Part shown: piece by piece, positions 7,355 through 14,861 of the stretch
Layout of the letters: every line of letters starts with the position of its first letter
Numbering within the stretch: the first letter of the stretch is position 1
Source: JANXSG01 sp038203935
Lineage (GTDB): Bacteria; Armatimonadota; Chthonomonadetes; Chthonomonadales; Chthonomonadaceae
DNA: 33,422 nt
Reading direction: 5' to 3'
NCBI GenBank assembly: GCA_038203935.1
Contig: JBBRDM010000041.1
Span: 1-33,422, forward strand
Made by a program: the position numbers and the translations under genes
Notes under the pieces: model-generated
Databases searched by the model: none
What the model was told of the DNA's origin: nothing
What the model saw: only the letters and a program-made list of their open reading frames with translations

Positions 7355-8089
7355 TTACTTCACCATAAGAACGAATTCCCCATGTTTTAGATGCTGCTTG
7401 TCTAAAGAAAACCCGCCGGCTTTACACCGGAACTGTTGCTCAGATTTTTTTGTTAAATCCTTACAAATAAAAATCTGCGTATCCTTCCCCAGGATGTGAG
7501 CGATCTCTTCGATGGTCGACTCCAGCAACGGCGCTTTCTCGAAAAGTACGAGCGGTCGAGGATACTGCGTCAAATTTTTAAAGAACGCATCCCGGTCACT
7601 TCGTGATCGTGGCGCAAATCCTAAAAAGGTGCAGGAGCCTGCAGGCCACCCACTAATCGAAAGCGCACTGGTGAGGGCACTTACGCCGGGCACAACTTGA
7701 ACGCTGATAGCATTTTTTACTGCCAGATTTATAAATTTAAATCCAGGATCCGCTACCGAAGGTGTGCCCGCATCGCATACCAGTGCGATGTTTTCACCTT
7801 TAAGAATTCGATCAAGATATACTAATAATACATCTTGATCGCTTCTTATCCGATATGATAAAACTTCTTTGTGAATATCATAGTGCGCAAGCAGTTGATT
7901 TATAACCCTGCAGTTCTCTGCAAGAATGAAATCAACTTCGCCCAGAGTTCTCAATGCTCGAATACTAATATCTTCGAAATTCCCAATAGGAGTCCCGACG
8001 ATATATAAAATTCCAGCCTCGTTATTTTCCTGGCGCTGCCTGCTTGACTTTATTTGAGGGAATGCCATTATTCGATTTTTGTGTTCCAT
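7355..8089 (-). CDS. rsmI: 16S rRNA (cytidine1402-2'-O)-methyltransferase, RsmI family
   Basis: A 244-residue TP-methylase-fold protein. It has LYIVGTPIGNFEDISIRAL (28-46), LAENCR where typical RsmI has AEDTR, SYRIRSDQ, and the SAM-binding CDAGTPSVADPG (105-116). VVPGVSALTSALSISGWP, FLGFAPRS and LFEKAP follow. RsmI methylates C1402 in the decoding centre of 16S rRNA using SAM. The protein ends about 35-40 residues earlier than E. coli RsmI, so the C-terminal domain is missing or very short. The reading frame overlaps the upstream chaperone gene by up to 68 bases; an internal ATG at 8068 still overlaps. No strong ribosome-binding site is seen, suggesting coupling. Cobalt-precorrin methylases share the fold but fit the motifs less well. 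Confidence 0.88.
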   Translation of the reverse strand: MEHKNRIMAFPQIKSSRQRQENNEAGILYIVGTPIGNFEDISIRALRTLGEVDFILAENCRVINQLLAHYDIHKEVLSYRIRSDQDVLLVYLDRILKGENIALVCDAGTPSVADPGFKFINLAVKNAISVQVVPGVSALTSALSISGWPAGSCTFLGFAPRSRSDRDAFFKNLTQYPRPLVLFEKAPLLESTIEEIAHILGKDTQIFICKDLTKKSEQQFRCKAGGFSLDKQHLKHGEFVLMVK

Positions 8090-9863
8090 CTGTCGCAGTT
8101 AAAGGCTTAGACTCGATATCCTTACTTTTGGTTCCGGATGGGAGCGGACTATTTGCCGCACCCGAATTAATGGGAGGTGTAATGGGCGGAGCTTGCGCCG
8201 CTTTATTCGCGGCATCTTGTTTCTTTTGTTCCTCTGCTATTTGCGTGGTTAACGAGGCTGCCTCTGCCTGCGCTTTTCCAGCTTCTTCCGTTTTGTTGAT
8301 GCTTAGATAGCCTGTCTGCAATTTTCTGAGTACATCCTGAGCAGAGTGCATCGTATTCAGATCGTAAGGAGGATCGTCCTTCATGATGCGCGCTATCATA
8401 TCGTACTGTTTTTGAGCCAGATCATTTTTTTGTTCTTCGTGATATAGTCCGGCGAGTTCAAATCGAATATCTCTGTTTTCAGTACTTTTGAGGGCCGATT
8501 CATAGAGTGCAATAATACGATCTCGCATCTGTGTGCCTTCCGATGGAGAGGTCTCTTTTGCGGCTCGTTTTTGTTTTAGCATGTCTGCTAGTACGAGAGC
8601 TGCAGTGGCATCATCCGGATGGCGCTTTACCATCTCTTCGAACTCTTTATTCACATCCACCTGTTTTTTGTTGACTTCGTCGAGAGCAGGCGCCTTAGTT
8701 TTATCACCCTGGCCAAACTGGGCCATCGCCTGTTCCTGACGCATCTCTTCCAGGGAGACGAAGTCATAGAAAGCTTTCTTATCCGGATCCTTAATATCGA
8801 TTTTTGCGGATTTTAACAGTGCATCGAGCAGTTCACCGCGTTTTTTAGTAGCGCGTTCCTGTTTTAACTGAAGTTCCACCTTTTTCGGATCAAAATCTTT
8901 CGGAGAAACATTTCTTCGCTCAGCAATTTTTGCAAATCCATATCCCGAAGAAAACCCGCCAATTTTGATAACATTCGTAAACTGGCCGGTTGGTGTTTTG
9001 TGGACTTCCTGATCAAAATCTTTGCCATATCCGAGCACACCAAACATCGCCATCTGCGGATTCTCTTTGTACTCTGGCCGGAAATCGATCAATCCGCCTT
9101 GTTTTGCATTGAAGTCGCTTGAATTTTCCTTCGCGATTACAGCAATATCCGCGCCGGATTTAACTTTAGCCAGCAGATCTTCCGCTTTTTTCTTTGCATC
9201 CGCATCCGGAAGAGGTTTAGGACCTTTTGTGGATTGAGGTATCGGTGAGGAACTGACAGTTGGAATTATTACGAGGTTAAGCTTCACTTCCTCGTTCTGG
9301 TTTTTGACTTCGTCTGGACTTACCTTTTCTTCGCTGACAAGTTGTGCCAGCAGCGCTTTGCCCAGAAGCTCTTTTCCGATCTCTTCACGGAAATCGGACA
9401 TGCTCATGCCCGTAAGCTCTTCGATTTTTTGTTCCCATTCTGAATCAGTGCCTTTCGGCATGATTTTATCACGCTGCTCTTTTAAAGTTCTATCAATGTC
9501 TGCATCACTGGCACGAATATTTCTTTTTTTAGCTTCCTGCTGCATCAATACCGTACTGATAAGACCTTTCATAGCGGTACCTTGCGCTTGAGCAAACTGT
9601 TCGCCGGGCTGTGAGTTTCGTGTAAATTGAGAAGCAACCTGCACAAACTGCTTCTGCGAGATGGGCTCCCCGTTTACTTCTGCCACTGCGGAGTTTTGTT
9701 TACTCTCCATTGAGGCATTTTGCTGATTTCTGCCGCCATAACCACTCAGCCCGAATCCGATGACGAGGGGTATGCCAAAAACGAAAGTGAGACCCCAGCC
9801 AAATTTCCTGCCGTGTTTAGTGAAGATATTACGCCATGTTTGTATCGAAAATGGATCCGCCAT
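8022..9863 (-). CDS. Membrane-anchored SurA/PpiD-type peptidyl-prolyl isomerase with C-terminal repeat region
   Basis: A 613-residue protein. A basic N-terminus is followed by one membrane helix (about 22-43), then a SurA-N-like helical chaperone domain beginning AVAEVNGEPISQKQF (59-73). A parvulin-like region follows (about 190-315), with LNLVIIP, AKENSSDFNAKQGGLIDF and TPTGQFTNVIKIGGFSSGYGFAKI. Residues 385-520 look alpha-helical and TPR-like, with alternating A/L/Y patterns. The tail (about 540-613) is Pro/Ser/Thr/Lys-rich and disordered. By family, PpiD/SurA proteins assist folding of secreted and outer-membrane proteins in the periplasm. The prolyl isomerase active-site residues are not well conserved, so it may act mainly as a chaperone. 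The 3' end overlaps rsmI. Confidence 0.8.
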   Translation of the reverse strand: MADPFSIQTWRNIFTKHGRKFGWGLTFVFGIPLVIGFGLSGYGGRNQQNASMESKQNSAVAEVNGEPISQKQFVQVASQFTRNSQPGEQFAQAQGTAMKGLISTVLMQQEAKKRNIRASDADIDRTLKEQRDKIMPKGTDSEWEQKIEELTGMSMSDFREEIGKELLGKALLAQLVSEEKVSPDEVKNQNEEVKLNLVIIPTVSSSPIPQSTKGPKPLPDADAKKKAEDLLAKVKSGADIAVIAKENSSDFNAKQGGLIDFRPEYKENPQMAMFGVLGYGKDFDQEVHKTPTGQFTNVIKIGGFSSGYGFAKIAERRNVSPKDFDPKKVELQLKQERATKKRGELLDALLKSAKIDIKDPDKKAFYDFVSLEEMRQEQAMAQFGQGDKTKAPALDEVNKKQVDVNKEFEEMVKRHPDDATAALVLADMLKQKRAAKETSPSEGTQMRDRIIALYESALKSTENRDIRFELAGLYHEEQKNDLAQKQYDMIARIMKDDPPYDLNTMHSAQDVLRKLQTGYLSINKTEEAGKAQAEAASLTTQIAEEQKKQDAANKAAQAPPITPPINSGAANSPLPSGTKSKDIESKPLTATDGTQKSNNGIPSNKVKQAAPGK

Positions 9864-9898
9864 TGATATCAGTCCTTAGAAAATATTCTTATTTAAAG

Positions 9899-10786
9899 TC
9901 AGATTGAAAGCATTTTATTCAGCGAGGCGAGGCACAATCTGGAACCGTCTTCCGGTATGCCCTTCCCGTTTGGCCCCGATCCGGTATCAGGAACGTAGTG
10001 TGTTTCCAGCGATATGTAACCCGGATATCCATCCGCTTTTAGTGCGGCGAACTGCCCTTTGTAATCGATCTCGCCCTCACCCACCACGCACCATTGTGGC
10101 TGGTCGCCATGCTCATCAGTGTGTTTCATGACAGCATCTTTTACATGCACATGCGCGAGCCACGGCTTAACTGCATCGTAACCGACCGGGTACGCAGTCT
10201 CACCGCCAAAAAACGCATTGCCGGGATCCCACACTATTTTAAGATTGGGTGAATTAACCTGGGAAACTACTCTTGCCGTCTCTACTCCGGTTCCTAACAT
10301 ACACGAATGTTCATTCTCCATGAGAAGCGTAATGCCTTCATTGGCTGCAATCCTCAATGGTTCTACAAGCGCCTGTACGATGCGTTCTTCTATAGCCGAA
10401 GTGAGCGGTTGTTTTTTCCAGAATGAAAATATGCGGATATAAGGAGTTCCAAAATAGTGCGCGAGCGTTATACAGCGGCGTAATATATCTAACTGTTCCG
10501 GAAGTCCGCGAGTTTTTGCAAGATGCATCGCCCCGGATTCCAGAGCAGAATCAACGGGTTCTTCTTCGATATCACATTTAAAAAAAGGGCTGGATAGGCA
10601 TACCACTCGCATATTTCGCAGGTCTAAGGCTTGCTTTGCTCGAGCAGCCTGATCATCGGAGAGTTCGGCTATATTGGTATTCCAAAGTCCTCGGAGCTCG
10701 GCTCCCAAAGCGCCATATTCCAAGAGGACATCCAGCGCATATTCGAAATCCTGTGAAATTTCATCAGTAATCGCGGCTAGTCGCAT
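9899..10786 (-). CDS. Sugar phosphate isomerase/epimerase (xylose isomerase-like TIM barrel)
   Basis: About 295 residues from the chosen start. Family signs are ITDEISQDFEYALDVLLEYGALGAELRG at the N-terminus, IRIFSFW, LLMENEHSC (a metal-binding Glu), IVWDPGNAF (metal Asp), HVHVKDA (metal His) and ISLETHY (last metal Glu). The substrate is unknown. I chose ATG 10786 because it has GGGAG 11 bases upstream and begins directly with the barrel. The open frame extends to 10864, but that portion overlaps a strong sigma-70 promoter. It stands between ccsA and the chaperone gene on the minus strand and is probably its own transcription unit. Confidence 0.88.
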   Translation of the reverse strand: MRLAAITDEISQDFEYALDVLLEYGALGAELRGLWNTNIAELSDDQAARAKQALDLRNMRVVCLSSPFFKCDIEEEPVDSALESGAMHLAKTRGLPEQLDILRRCITLAHYFGTPYIRIFSFWKKQPLTSAIEERIVQALVEPLRIAANEGITLLMENEHSCMLGTGVETARVVSQVNSPNLKIVWDPGNAFFGGETAYPVGYDAVKPWLAHVHVKDAVMKHTDEHGDQPQWCVVGEGEIDYKGQFAALKADGYPGYISLETHYVPDTGSGPNGKGIPEDGSRLCLASLNKMLSI

Positions 10787-10835
10787 GTACTGTTCGGCTC
10801 CCGGTAGATTATTTAGTGTATTCAGAATAAGTTTT

Positions 10836-10864
10836 AGTGTACTGCAAAAGCAAGCCCTTGTCAA
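10836..10864 (-). promoter_or_regulatory. Sigma-70-type promoter of the sugar isomerase gene
   Basis: On the minus strand a perfect -35 TTGACA (10859-10864) and a -10 TACACT (10836-10841) are separated by exactly 17 bases. The start of transcription would fall near 10829, 43 bases ahead of the chosen start codon, and only about 20 bases after the ccsA stop. It supports a downstream start codon for the isomerase. Confidence 0.7.
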
Positions 10865-10884
10865 TTCTTCGACGCACGTAGAAA

Positions 10885-11736
10885 TTAGCTGAAATGGTGC
10901 GTTTCTGTCGGCACAGCAAACAGTGCAAGAGTTGCAGCCATGCCAATTACCAGCACATATTGAAGCCGAACTCCGCTCCAGCCTGTTACTTGCCTGGTGA
11001 ACTGATAAAATATGTAGATGATCCAGGTGAGCAGGGATATGATCGTGTGCTGATCTAAAAACCAGTCGCGCGGCGTTTTCGGAACATCCCCCGCGAAGAC
11101 ATGCACCATACCCACAATAAGTCCGATAGTGAGCATTGGGAGCGCTATCGATACGGCATGGAAAGAAACGGTATCCAGTGTTTCCAGAGGAGGTATATGA
11201 CGGAAAATTCTTCGCACATGTTTATCTTTTAAAAGTCTATTTTGAAGCAAATAGAGGACAGCACAGCCGAAAGCGACCGCAAAAAGCCCGAAGCTTGTTA
11301 AGATCGTCATGACGTGCAGCGTGACGACCTGACCTGCCAGAGCGGAAGATTTGGATATTGGATCTTTCAAATGCACCATAGCGATACCAAGGAGTATCAA
11401 GGCTACGGGCAGCGCTGCTGCGCCCACAGCATCGAGTTTACGCCTGAAGTCCACGAGTGCAAAAATTAACGCAATCATCCAGGCCGCTGTTGAAAGGGTG
11501 CCGTATTCACTGGCAAAAGGGGATCGATGTGTCGTTACGCACCACAAACCAATGGCCGCAAACTGGACTATAATTCCGAGCCAGAGCAGCGGCCTCGCAA
11601 ATTTAGATATGCCGTGTGCAAGTTTTGCGGTGCTGCTGCCAGTCGGATTCGAGCGGAGGAACATCACCGTTCCAAACCCTACGGAGGATATCAGATAACT
11701 GGAGAAGGCAATAATAGTCATCAATCCTGATGTCAT
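10885..11736 (-). CDS. CcsA/HemX-like cytochrome c assembly membrane protein
   Basis: A 283-residue protein with about eight hydrophobic helices. Family-like features are the HVMTILTSFGLFAVAFGCAVLYLLQ segment (periplasm-facing His in a helix), PPLETLDTVSFHAVSIALPMLTIGLIVG, and an HTIISLLTWIIYIFYQF helix. This fits CcsA/ResC/HemX proteins, which are found next to hemA in many bacteria and act in cytochrome c heme handling or modulate HemA. The tryptophan-rich WWD motif of CcmC/CcsA is not clearly present, which favours the HemX subgroup. The start overlaps the hemA stop by 4 bases (ATGA), so expression is likely coupled and under Rex control. Confidence 0.85.
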   Translation of the reverse strand: MTSGLMTIIAFSSYLISSVGFGTVMFLRSNPTGSSTAKLAHGISKFARPLLWLGIIVQFAAIGLWCVTTHRSPFASEYGTLSTAAWMIALIFALVDFRRKLDAVGAAALPVALILLGIAMVHLKDPISKSSALAGQVVTLHVMTILTSFGLFAVAFGCAVLYLLQNRLLKDKHVRRIFRHIPPLETLDTVSFHAVSIALPMLTIGLIVGMVHVFAGDVPKTPRDWFLDQHTIISLLTWIIYIFYQFTRQVTGWSGVRLQYVLVIGMAATLALFAVPTETHHFS

Positions 11737-13094
11737 CGAGCTGCCTCAATCGGATTCGCCAGATTTTCGGTATTTCCTTCAACTAAATCCATTGGTTCTT
11801 CCTGCTGATGAAGTCCAAATATCTCTCTTGCTGCGGTGTAAAGATCGTACGTTTCATTCGCTGCAATAGCTGTCTCTGTGTTTTCAGCCGCTCGTTTGAG
11901 TCGAAGTGTGGGCTCTCTCGCAATCTTGTTTGTAAGCGATCTAGCCATCGCTTCAATTCTCTGCCAGTCTTTTTCATCAATGCCGATGAGTTGTGATTTC
12001 AGCAGTTTGAGCTCATCCAGTCTGATCTGTTCAAAATGGGAACGTATTTCTGCGATGACTGGTGCGGCTTCCCGGGCACGAAACCATCTCAGGAATTTAT
12101 CACTCTCCTCATTAGTAATAACCTCTGATCGGGCGGCTTCCTGGGTGCGCTCTCCCGCATCCTCATTCACCACATCCTGCAGATCATCAATGTTTTTAAG
12201 AAATACATTGTCGAGACGATCCACATCAGGATCAACATCACGCGGAACTGCAATATCTATGAGGAAAAGTGATTTTCCCCTGCGTCTTTTCATGACAGGA
12301 ATCAGCATCTGGCGATCTAAAATCGTATGCGGTGAAGCAGTGGAAGTGATGACGATATCGGCAAGTGTCAACTCCTCAATAAAATCATCGAATCTGGCAG
12401 CACGCCCGCCAAATTTCTTAGCCATGGCTACTGCTTTTTCATAAGTTCGGTTGGCGACTACAACCGAATGCACACCGCATTCCTGCAGGTGCTTAACCGT
12501 AACTTCACTCATTTTTCCAGCGCCAGCGATGAGCACTCGGGCATGGGCAATATCTGAGAATATACTGCGGGCAAGGTCAACCGCGGCATGGCCGATAGAA
12601 AATGAGCCTCTGCCCAGCCCCGTCTCAGTCTGAACGCGCTTACCGGAGGTGATCGCATGCTGAAACAACGCGGTTAGAATGCTGCCCGAAGCATTTGCTG
12701 CCTGAGCTGCCCGAAGCGCGTTTCGCACCTGACCAAGTATCTGGGCTTCACCCAGCACAAGCGAATCCAGACCAGAAGCAACCCTTAGGAGATGCCGAAC
12801 TGCTTCATCATCGGTTTTTTTAAAAATATGTGGAGTAAAAAGCTGTTCTGGAATGTTGTGGAACAGTGAGAGGTGGCGGCAAACTGTATCGACACCGTAT
12901 GTGGAATCGGATCCCTCTGTAACGCAGTACACTTCTATTCTATTGCACGTCGAAAGTATCACTGCTTCCTGAATGGCAGGTGCAGTCAGTAAAGAGGTCA
13001 ACGCATGAGGAAGTGCATAGTCCGCGGTATTTAATTTTTCGCGAACTTCGACTGAGGCGCTATGGTGACTTAATCCCACAAGAACGAGAGGCAC
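11733..13094 (-). CDS. hemA: Glutamyl-tRNA reductase
   Basis: A 453-residue protein from GTG 13094. It shows VGLSHHSASVEVREKL, ILSTCNRIEVY (with the nucleophilic Cys at residue 50, as in E. coli HemA), GEAQILGQVRNAL, the NADPH-binding IAGAGKMSEVTVKHL, ANRT, and a C-terminal dimerisation helix region. The enzyme reduces glutamyl-tRNA to glutamate 1-semialdehyde, the first committed step of C5-pathway heme synthesis. The GTG start is one base after the siroheme-gene stop and has GGAAGG ten bases upstream, and it gives the normal N-terminus; an ATG at 13124 would add ten residues and overlap the previous gene. It carries about 30 residues beyond the usual C-terminus. Confidence 0.95.
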   Translation of the reverse strand: MPLVLVGLSHHSASVEVREKLNTADYALPHALTSLLTAPAIQEAVILSTCNRIEVYCVTEGSDSTYGVDTVCRHLSLFHNIPEQLFTPHIFKKTDDEAVRHLLRVASGLDSLVLGEAQILGQVRNALRAAQAANASGSILTALFQHAITSGKRVQTETGLGRGSFSIGHAAVDLARSIFSDIAHARVLIAGAGKMSEVTVKHLQECGVHSVVVANRTYEKAVAMAKKFGGRAARFDDFIEELTLADIVITSTASPHTILDRQMLIPVMKRRRGKSLFLIDIAVPRDVDPDVDRLDNVFLKNIDDLQDVVNEDAGERTQEAARSEVITNEESDKFLRWFRAREAAPVIAEIRSHFEQIRLDELKLLKSQLIGIDEKDWQRIEAMARSLTNKIAREPTLRLKRAAENTETAIAANETYDLYTAAREIFGLHQQEEPMDLVEGNTENLANPIEAAR

Positions 13095-13095
13095 G

Positions 13096-13758
13096 TCAGG
13101 TATTCCTTCCGTGCGAAAGCACATCTTCCACTATTTTATATGCAGTTTCTATAGCAAGTTTTTTCTCTCCGTCTCGCAGCATCTTTAGCAGATCTGTTTC
13201 GGAGTTCAGCAGCGATTCTGCAGCTGTTTTACGTAATTTAGGATCCGATGTGTCGGATTTTATTTTGCTTCTAAGGCTGCCCAGAAGAGAAACATAATCT
13301 GCGTAGGACACATCAAATCGAGATTCCAGCTCTTTTAATATTTTCCCCGTTAGCGCAGGAAACAGGCTTCCCGTGGTAAAGCTGATGATTAAATCACCTC
13401 TGCGGATCACAGAGGATGTTACAAAATCTCCCTCAGCGCCATTATCGGCGCGATTACAGAGCACTTTTGCTTCAGCGCAATCTGCTGATATTTGTGCGTT
13501 GACTTTGCGATCGTTTGTTGCAGCAAATACCAGCTTGACTGCATCCAGATGTTTATGACCGTAGGCCTCGACCAATATATGAATTCTACCAGCTTCTGCC
13601 AATTTTTTGAGATTATCGGTAAAATCCAGGCTGACCACACGAACTTTGCTTCCAGCCTCCAGCAGGCTTTCGACTTTTCTTTCACCGACCGGTCCGCCTC
13701 CTACCACCAGGCAAGTCTCGGATTCTAGATTCAGATAGATGGGATATTGCAGCGCCAT
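13096..13758 (-). CDS. Precorrin-2 dehydrogenase / siroheme synthase (MET8/CysG N-terminal type)
   Basis: A 220-residue protein with the NAD-binding CLVVGGGPVGERKVESLLEAG (16-36), FAATND (78-83), and NRADNGAEGDFVTSSVIRRGDL (102-123), which holds the catalytic Asp at about 105. ISFTTGSLFPALTGKI (125-140) follows. It oxidises precorrin-2 to sirohydrochlorin and may insert iron to give siroheme. There is no fused uroporphyrinogen methyltransferase as in CysG. It lies 11 bases downstream of rex and one base upstream of hemA, inside the Rex-linked operon. This order is also seen in other bacteria where tetrapyrrole synthesis is under redox control. Confidence 0.92.
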   Translation of the reverse strand: MALQYPIYLNLESETCLVVGGGPVGERKVESLLEAGSKVRVVSLDFTDNLKKLAEAGRIHILVEAYGHKHLDAVKLVFAATNDRKVNAQISADCAEAKVLCNRADNGAEGDFVTSSVIRRGDLIISFTTGSLFPALTGKILKELESRFDVSYADYVSLLGSLRSKIKSDTSDPKLRKTAAESLLNSETDLLKMLRDGEKKLAIETAYKIVEDVLSHGRNT

Positions 13759-13769
13759 GTGCCAGCGGC

Positions 13770-14558
13770 CTAACTGCGAGCCTCGGAGATGATAGTTTTC
13801 GAGGCAGCCAGGTGAAGATCGTTAAGAAGATGTTCCTCTGATTTTGGATGGTATTCGTTATCCGATTTTCCGTTTTGACCTATTCGATCCTTTGCGGTGC
13901 CAGCATCCGAATCAGAATCTCTGGTCAGATGATAAGAGAGCACTGCAAGCTCCTGTAAAAAAGAGACATTGCGCACAAAAACATGCGCGGGAACACGCAA
14001 TAATATGGGAGCAAAATTCAGTATTGCATCGATTCCCGCATCAACCAAAAGATCGGCTACGCGCTGTGCCGCATTTGTTGGCACAGCAAGAATTGCAATT
14101 CTTGCGTGCAGTTTACTGTTAATATCTTTGATCGCAGCGACATCGTTAATTTCAAGATTCCAGAGCGGCTTACCAATCTTCCCATAGTTATTGTCGAATA
14201 CTGCAACCAGATTAAAACGATGCTCTTTCAGACCGGGATAACCTACCAGGGCAGATCCAAGATTACCAGCGCCAACCAGTACGACTTTTTGTTCGACATC
14301 CACTTTGAGTATGCGCGCAATCCTGCTCTGCAGGTCGGAGACATTGTAACCTACTCCAGGCTTTCCAAACTCACCGAAGTAGGAGAGGTCTTTTCTGAAT
14401 TGAGCAGCGTTTATGCCGGTCTGCCGTTCGACCTCTGCCGAAGAAATGGTATCGACATTACACTGTTCGAGATCGATTAGGAATCTAAGATACGTTGCTA
14501 AACGTTCTAGCGTTGGTATAGGGACTTTGCCGTTGTTGATATGCGCCAAGTACACCAC
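13770..14558 (-). CDS. rex: Redox-sensing transcriptional repressor Rex
   Basis: A 262-residue protein. The N-terminal winged helix includes KVPIPTLERLATYLRFL (11-27) and the recognition segment FRKDLSYFGEFGKPGVGYNV (54-73). The C-terminal Rossmann domain has VVLVGAGNLGSALVGY (92-107), VAVFDNNYGKIG, ILAVPTNAAQRVAD and GIDAILNFAPILLRVP, the usual Rex core. Rex binds DNA when NADH/NAD+ is low and releases it when NADH rises. The last 45 residues are an unusual polar extension; typical Rex is 205-215 residues. The annotated start is a GTG GTG pair; TTG at 14549 also has AGGTGG nearby, so the first few residues are uncertain. Rex heads the operon with siroheme synthase, hemA and ccsA, and a Rex site lies upstream. 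Confidence 0.95.
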   Translation of the reverse strand: MVYLAHINNGKVPIPTLERLATYLRFLIDLEQCNVDTISSAEVERQTGINAAQFRKDLSYFGEFGKPGVGYNVSDLQSRIARILKVDVEQKVVLVGAGNLGSALVGYPGLKEHRFNLVAVFDNNYGKIGKPLWNLEINDVAAIKDINSKLHARIAILAVPTNAAQRVADLLVDAGIDAILNFAPILLRVPAHVFVRNVSFLQELAVLSYHLTRDSDSDAGTAKDRIGQNGKSDNEYHPKSEEHLLNDLHLAASKTIISEARS

Positions 14559-14644
14559 CTGTAGAATTCTTGCTTCAGACTAACGCTGAACGCATAATCG
14601 TGTGAGATACAACAGTAGTCATCATTTATACAGAACCTGAATCG

Positions 14645-14673
14645 AGTATACCTCTCTGAAAAATATGCGTCAA
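14645..14673 (-). promoter_or_regulatory. Sigma-70-type promoter of the rex operon
   Basis: On the minus strand, TTGACG (14668-14673) and TATACT (14645-14650) are separated by 17 bases. Transcription would start near 14638, about 80 bases before the rex start codon. The Rex operator is 5 bases upstream of the -35 element. Confidence 0.7.
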
Positions 14674-14678
14674 TATGT

Positions 14679-14696
14679 TTGTGAAATAGTTTACAA
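14679..14696. promoter_or_regulatory. Rex operator (ROP-like box)
   Basis: TTGTGAAATAGTTTACAA matches the Rex consensus TTGTGAAWWWWTTCACAA at all conserved outer positions except one (TTTACAA for TTCACAA). The inner bases include one G. It sits 120 bases upstream of rex, just upstream of the -35 box, so Rex probably controls its own operon. A position upstream of -35 is less typical for a repressor, which may also act on transcription in the other direction, toward the prepilin-like gene 166 bases away. Confidence 0.85.
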
Positions 14697-14711
14697 GGAG
14701 GAATTACCATC

Positions 14712-14739
14712 TTGAGCTAGTATTAACTATTTCTATGAT
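14712..14739 (+). promoter_or_regulatory. Possible weak promoter of the prepilin-like gene
   Basis: TTGAGC (14712-14717) and TATGAT (14734-14739) are 16 bases apart, reading toward the prepilin gene 123 bases downstream. Two AGTTAAC direct repeats (14781-14787 and 14830-14836) and a GACAC-CTA-GTGTC palindrome (14762-14774) follow; their meaning is unknown. Confidence 0.3.
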
Positions 14740-14861
14740 ATACGCTGATTTTATGAACAATGACACCTAGTGTCTATATAAGTTAACATTCTTCATTTCG
14801 ATTATGAAGATGATCCTAATCTTTGCTGTAGTTAACTTTTCTTGAGGGAGATTATGAAGCA

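Noticed and set aside
10787..10864. N-terminal extension of the first sugar isomerase (26 extra codons)
   Set aside because: It overlaps a strong sigma-70 promoter, adds a non-family N-terminus, and a start with a better ribosome-binding site is available at 10786.
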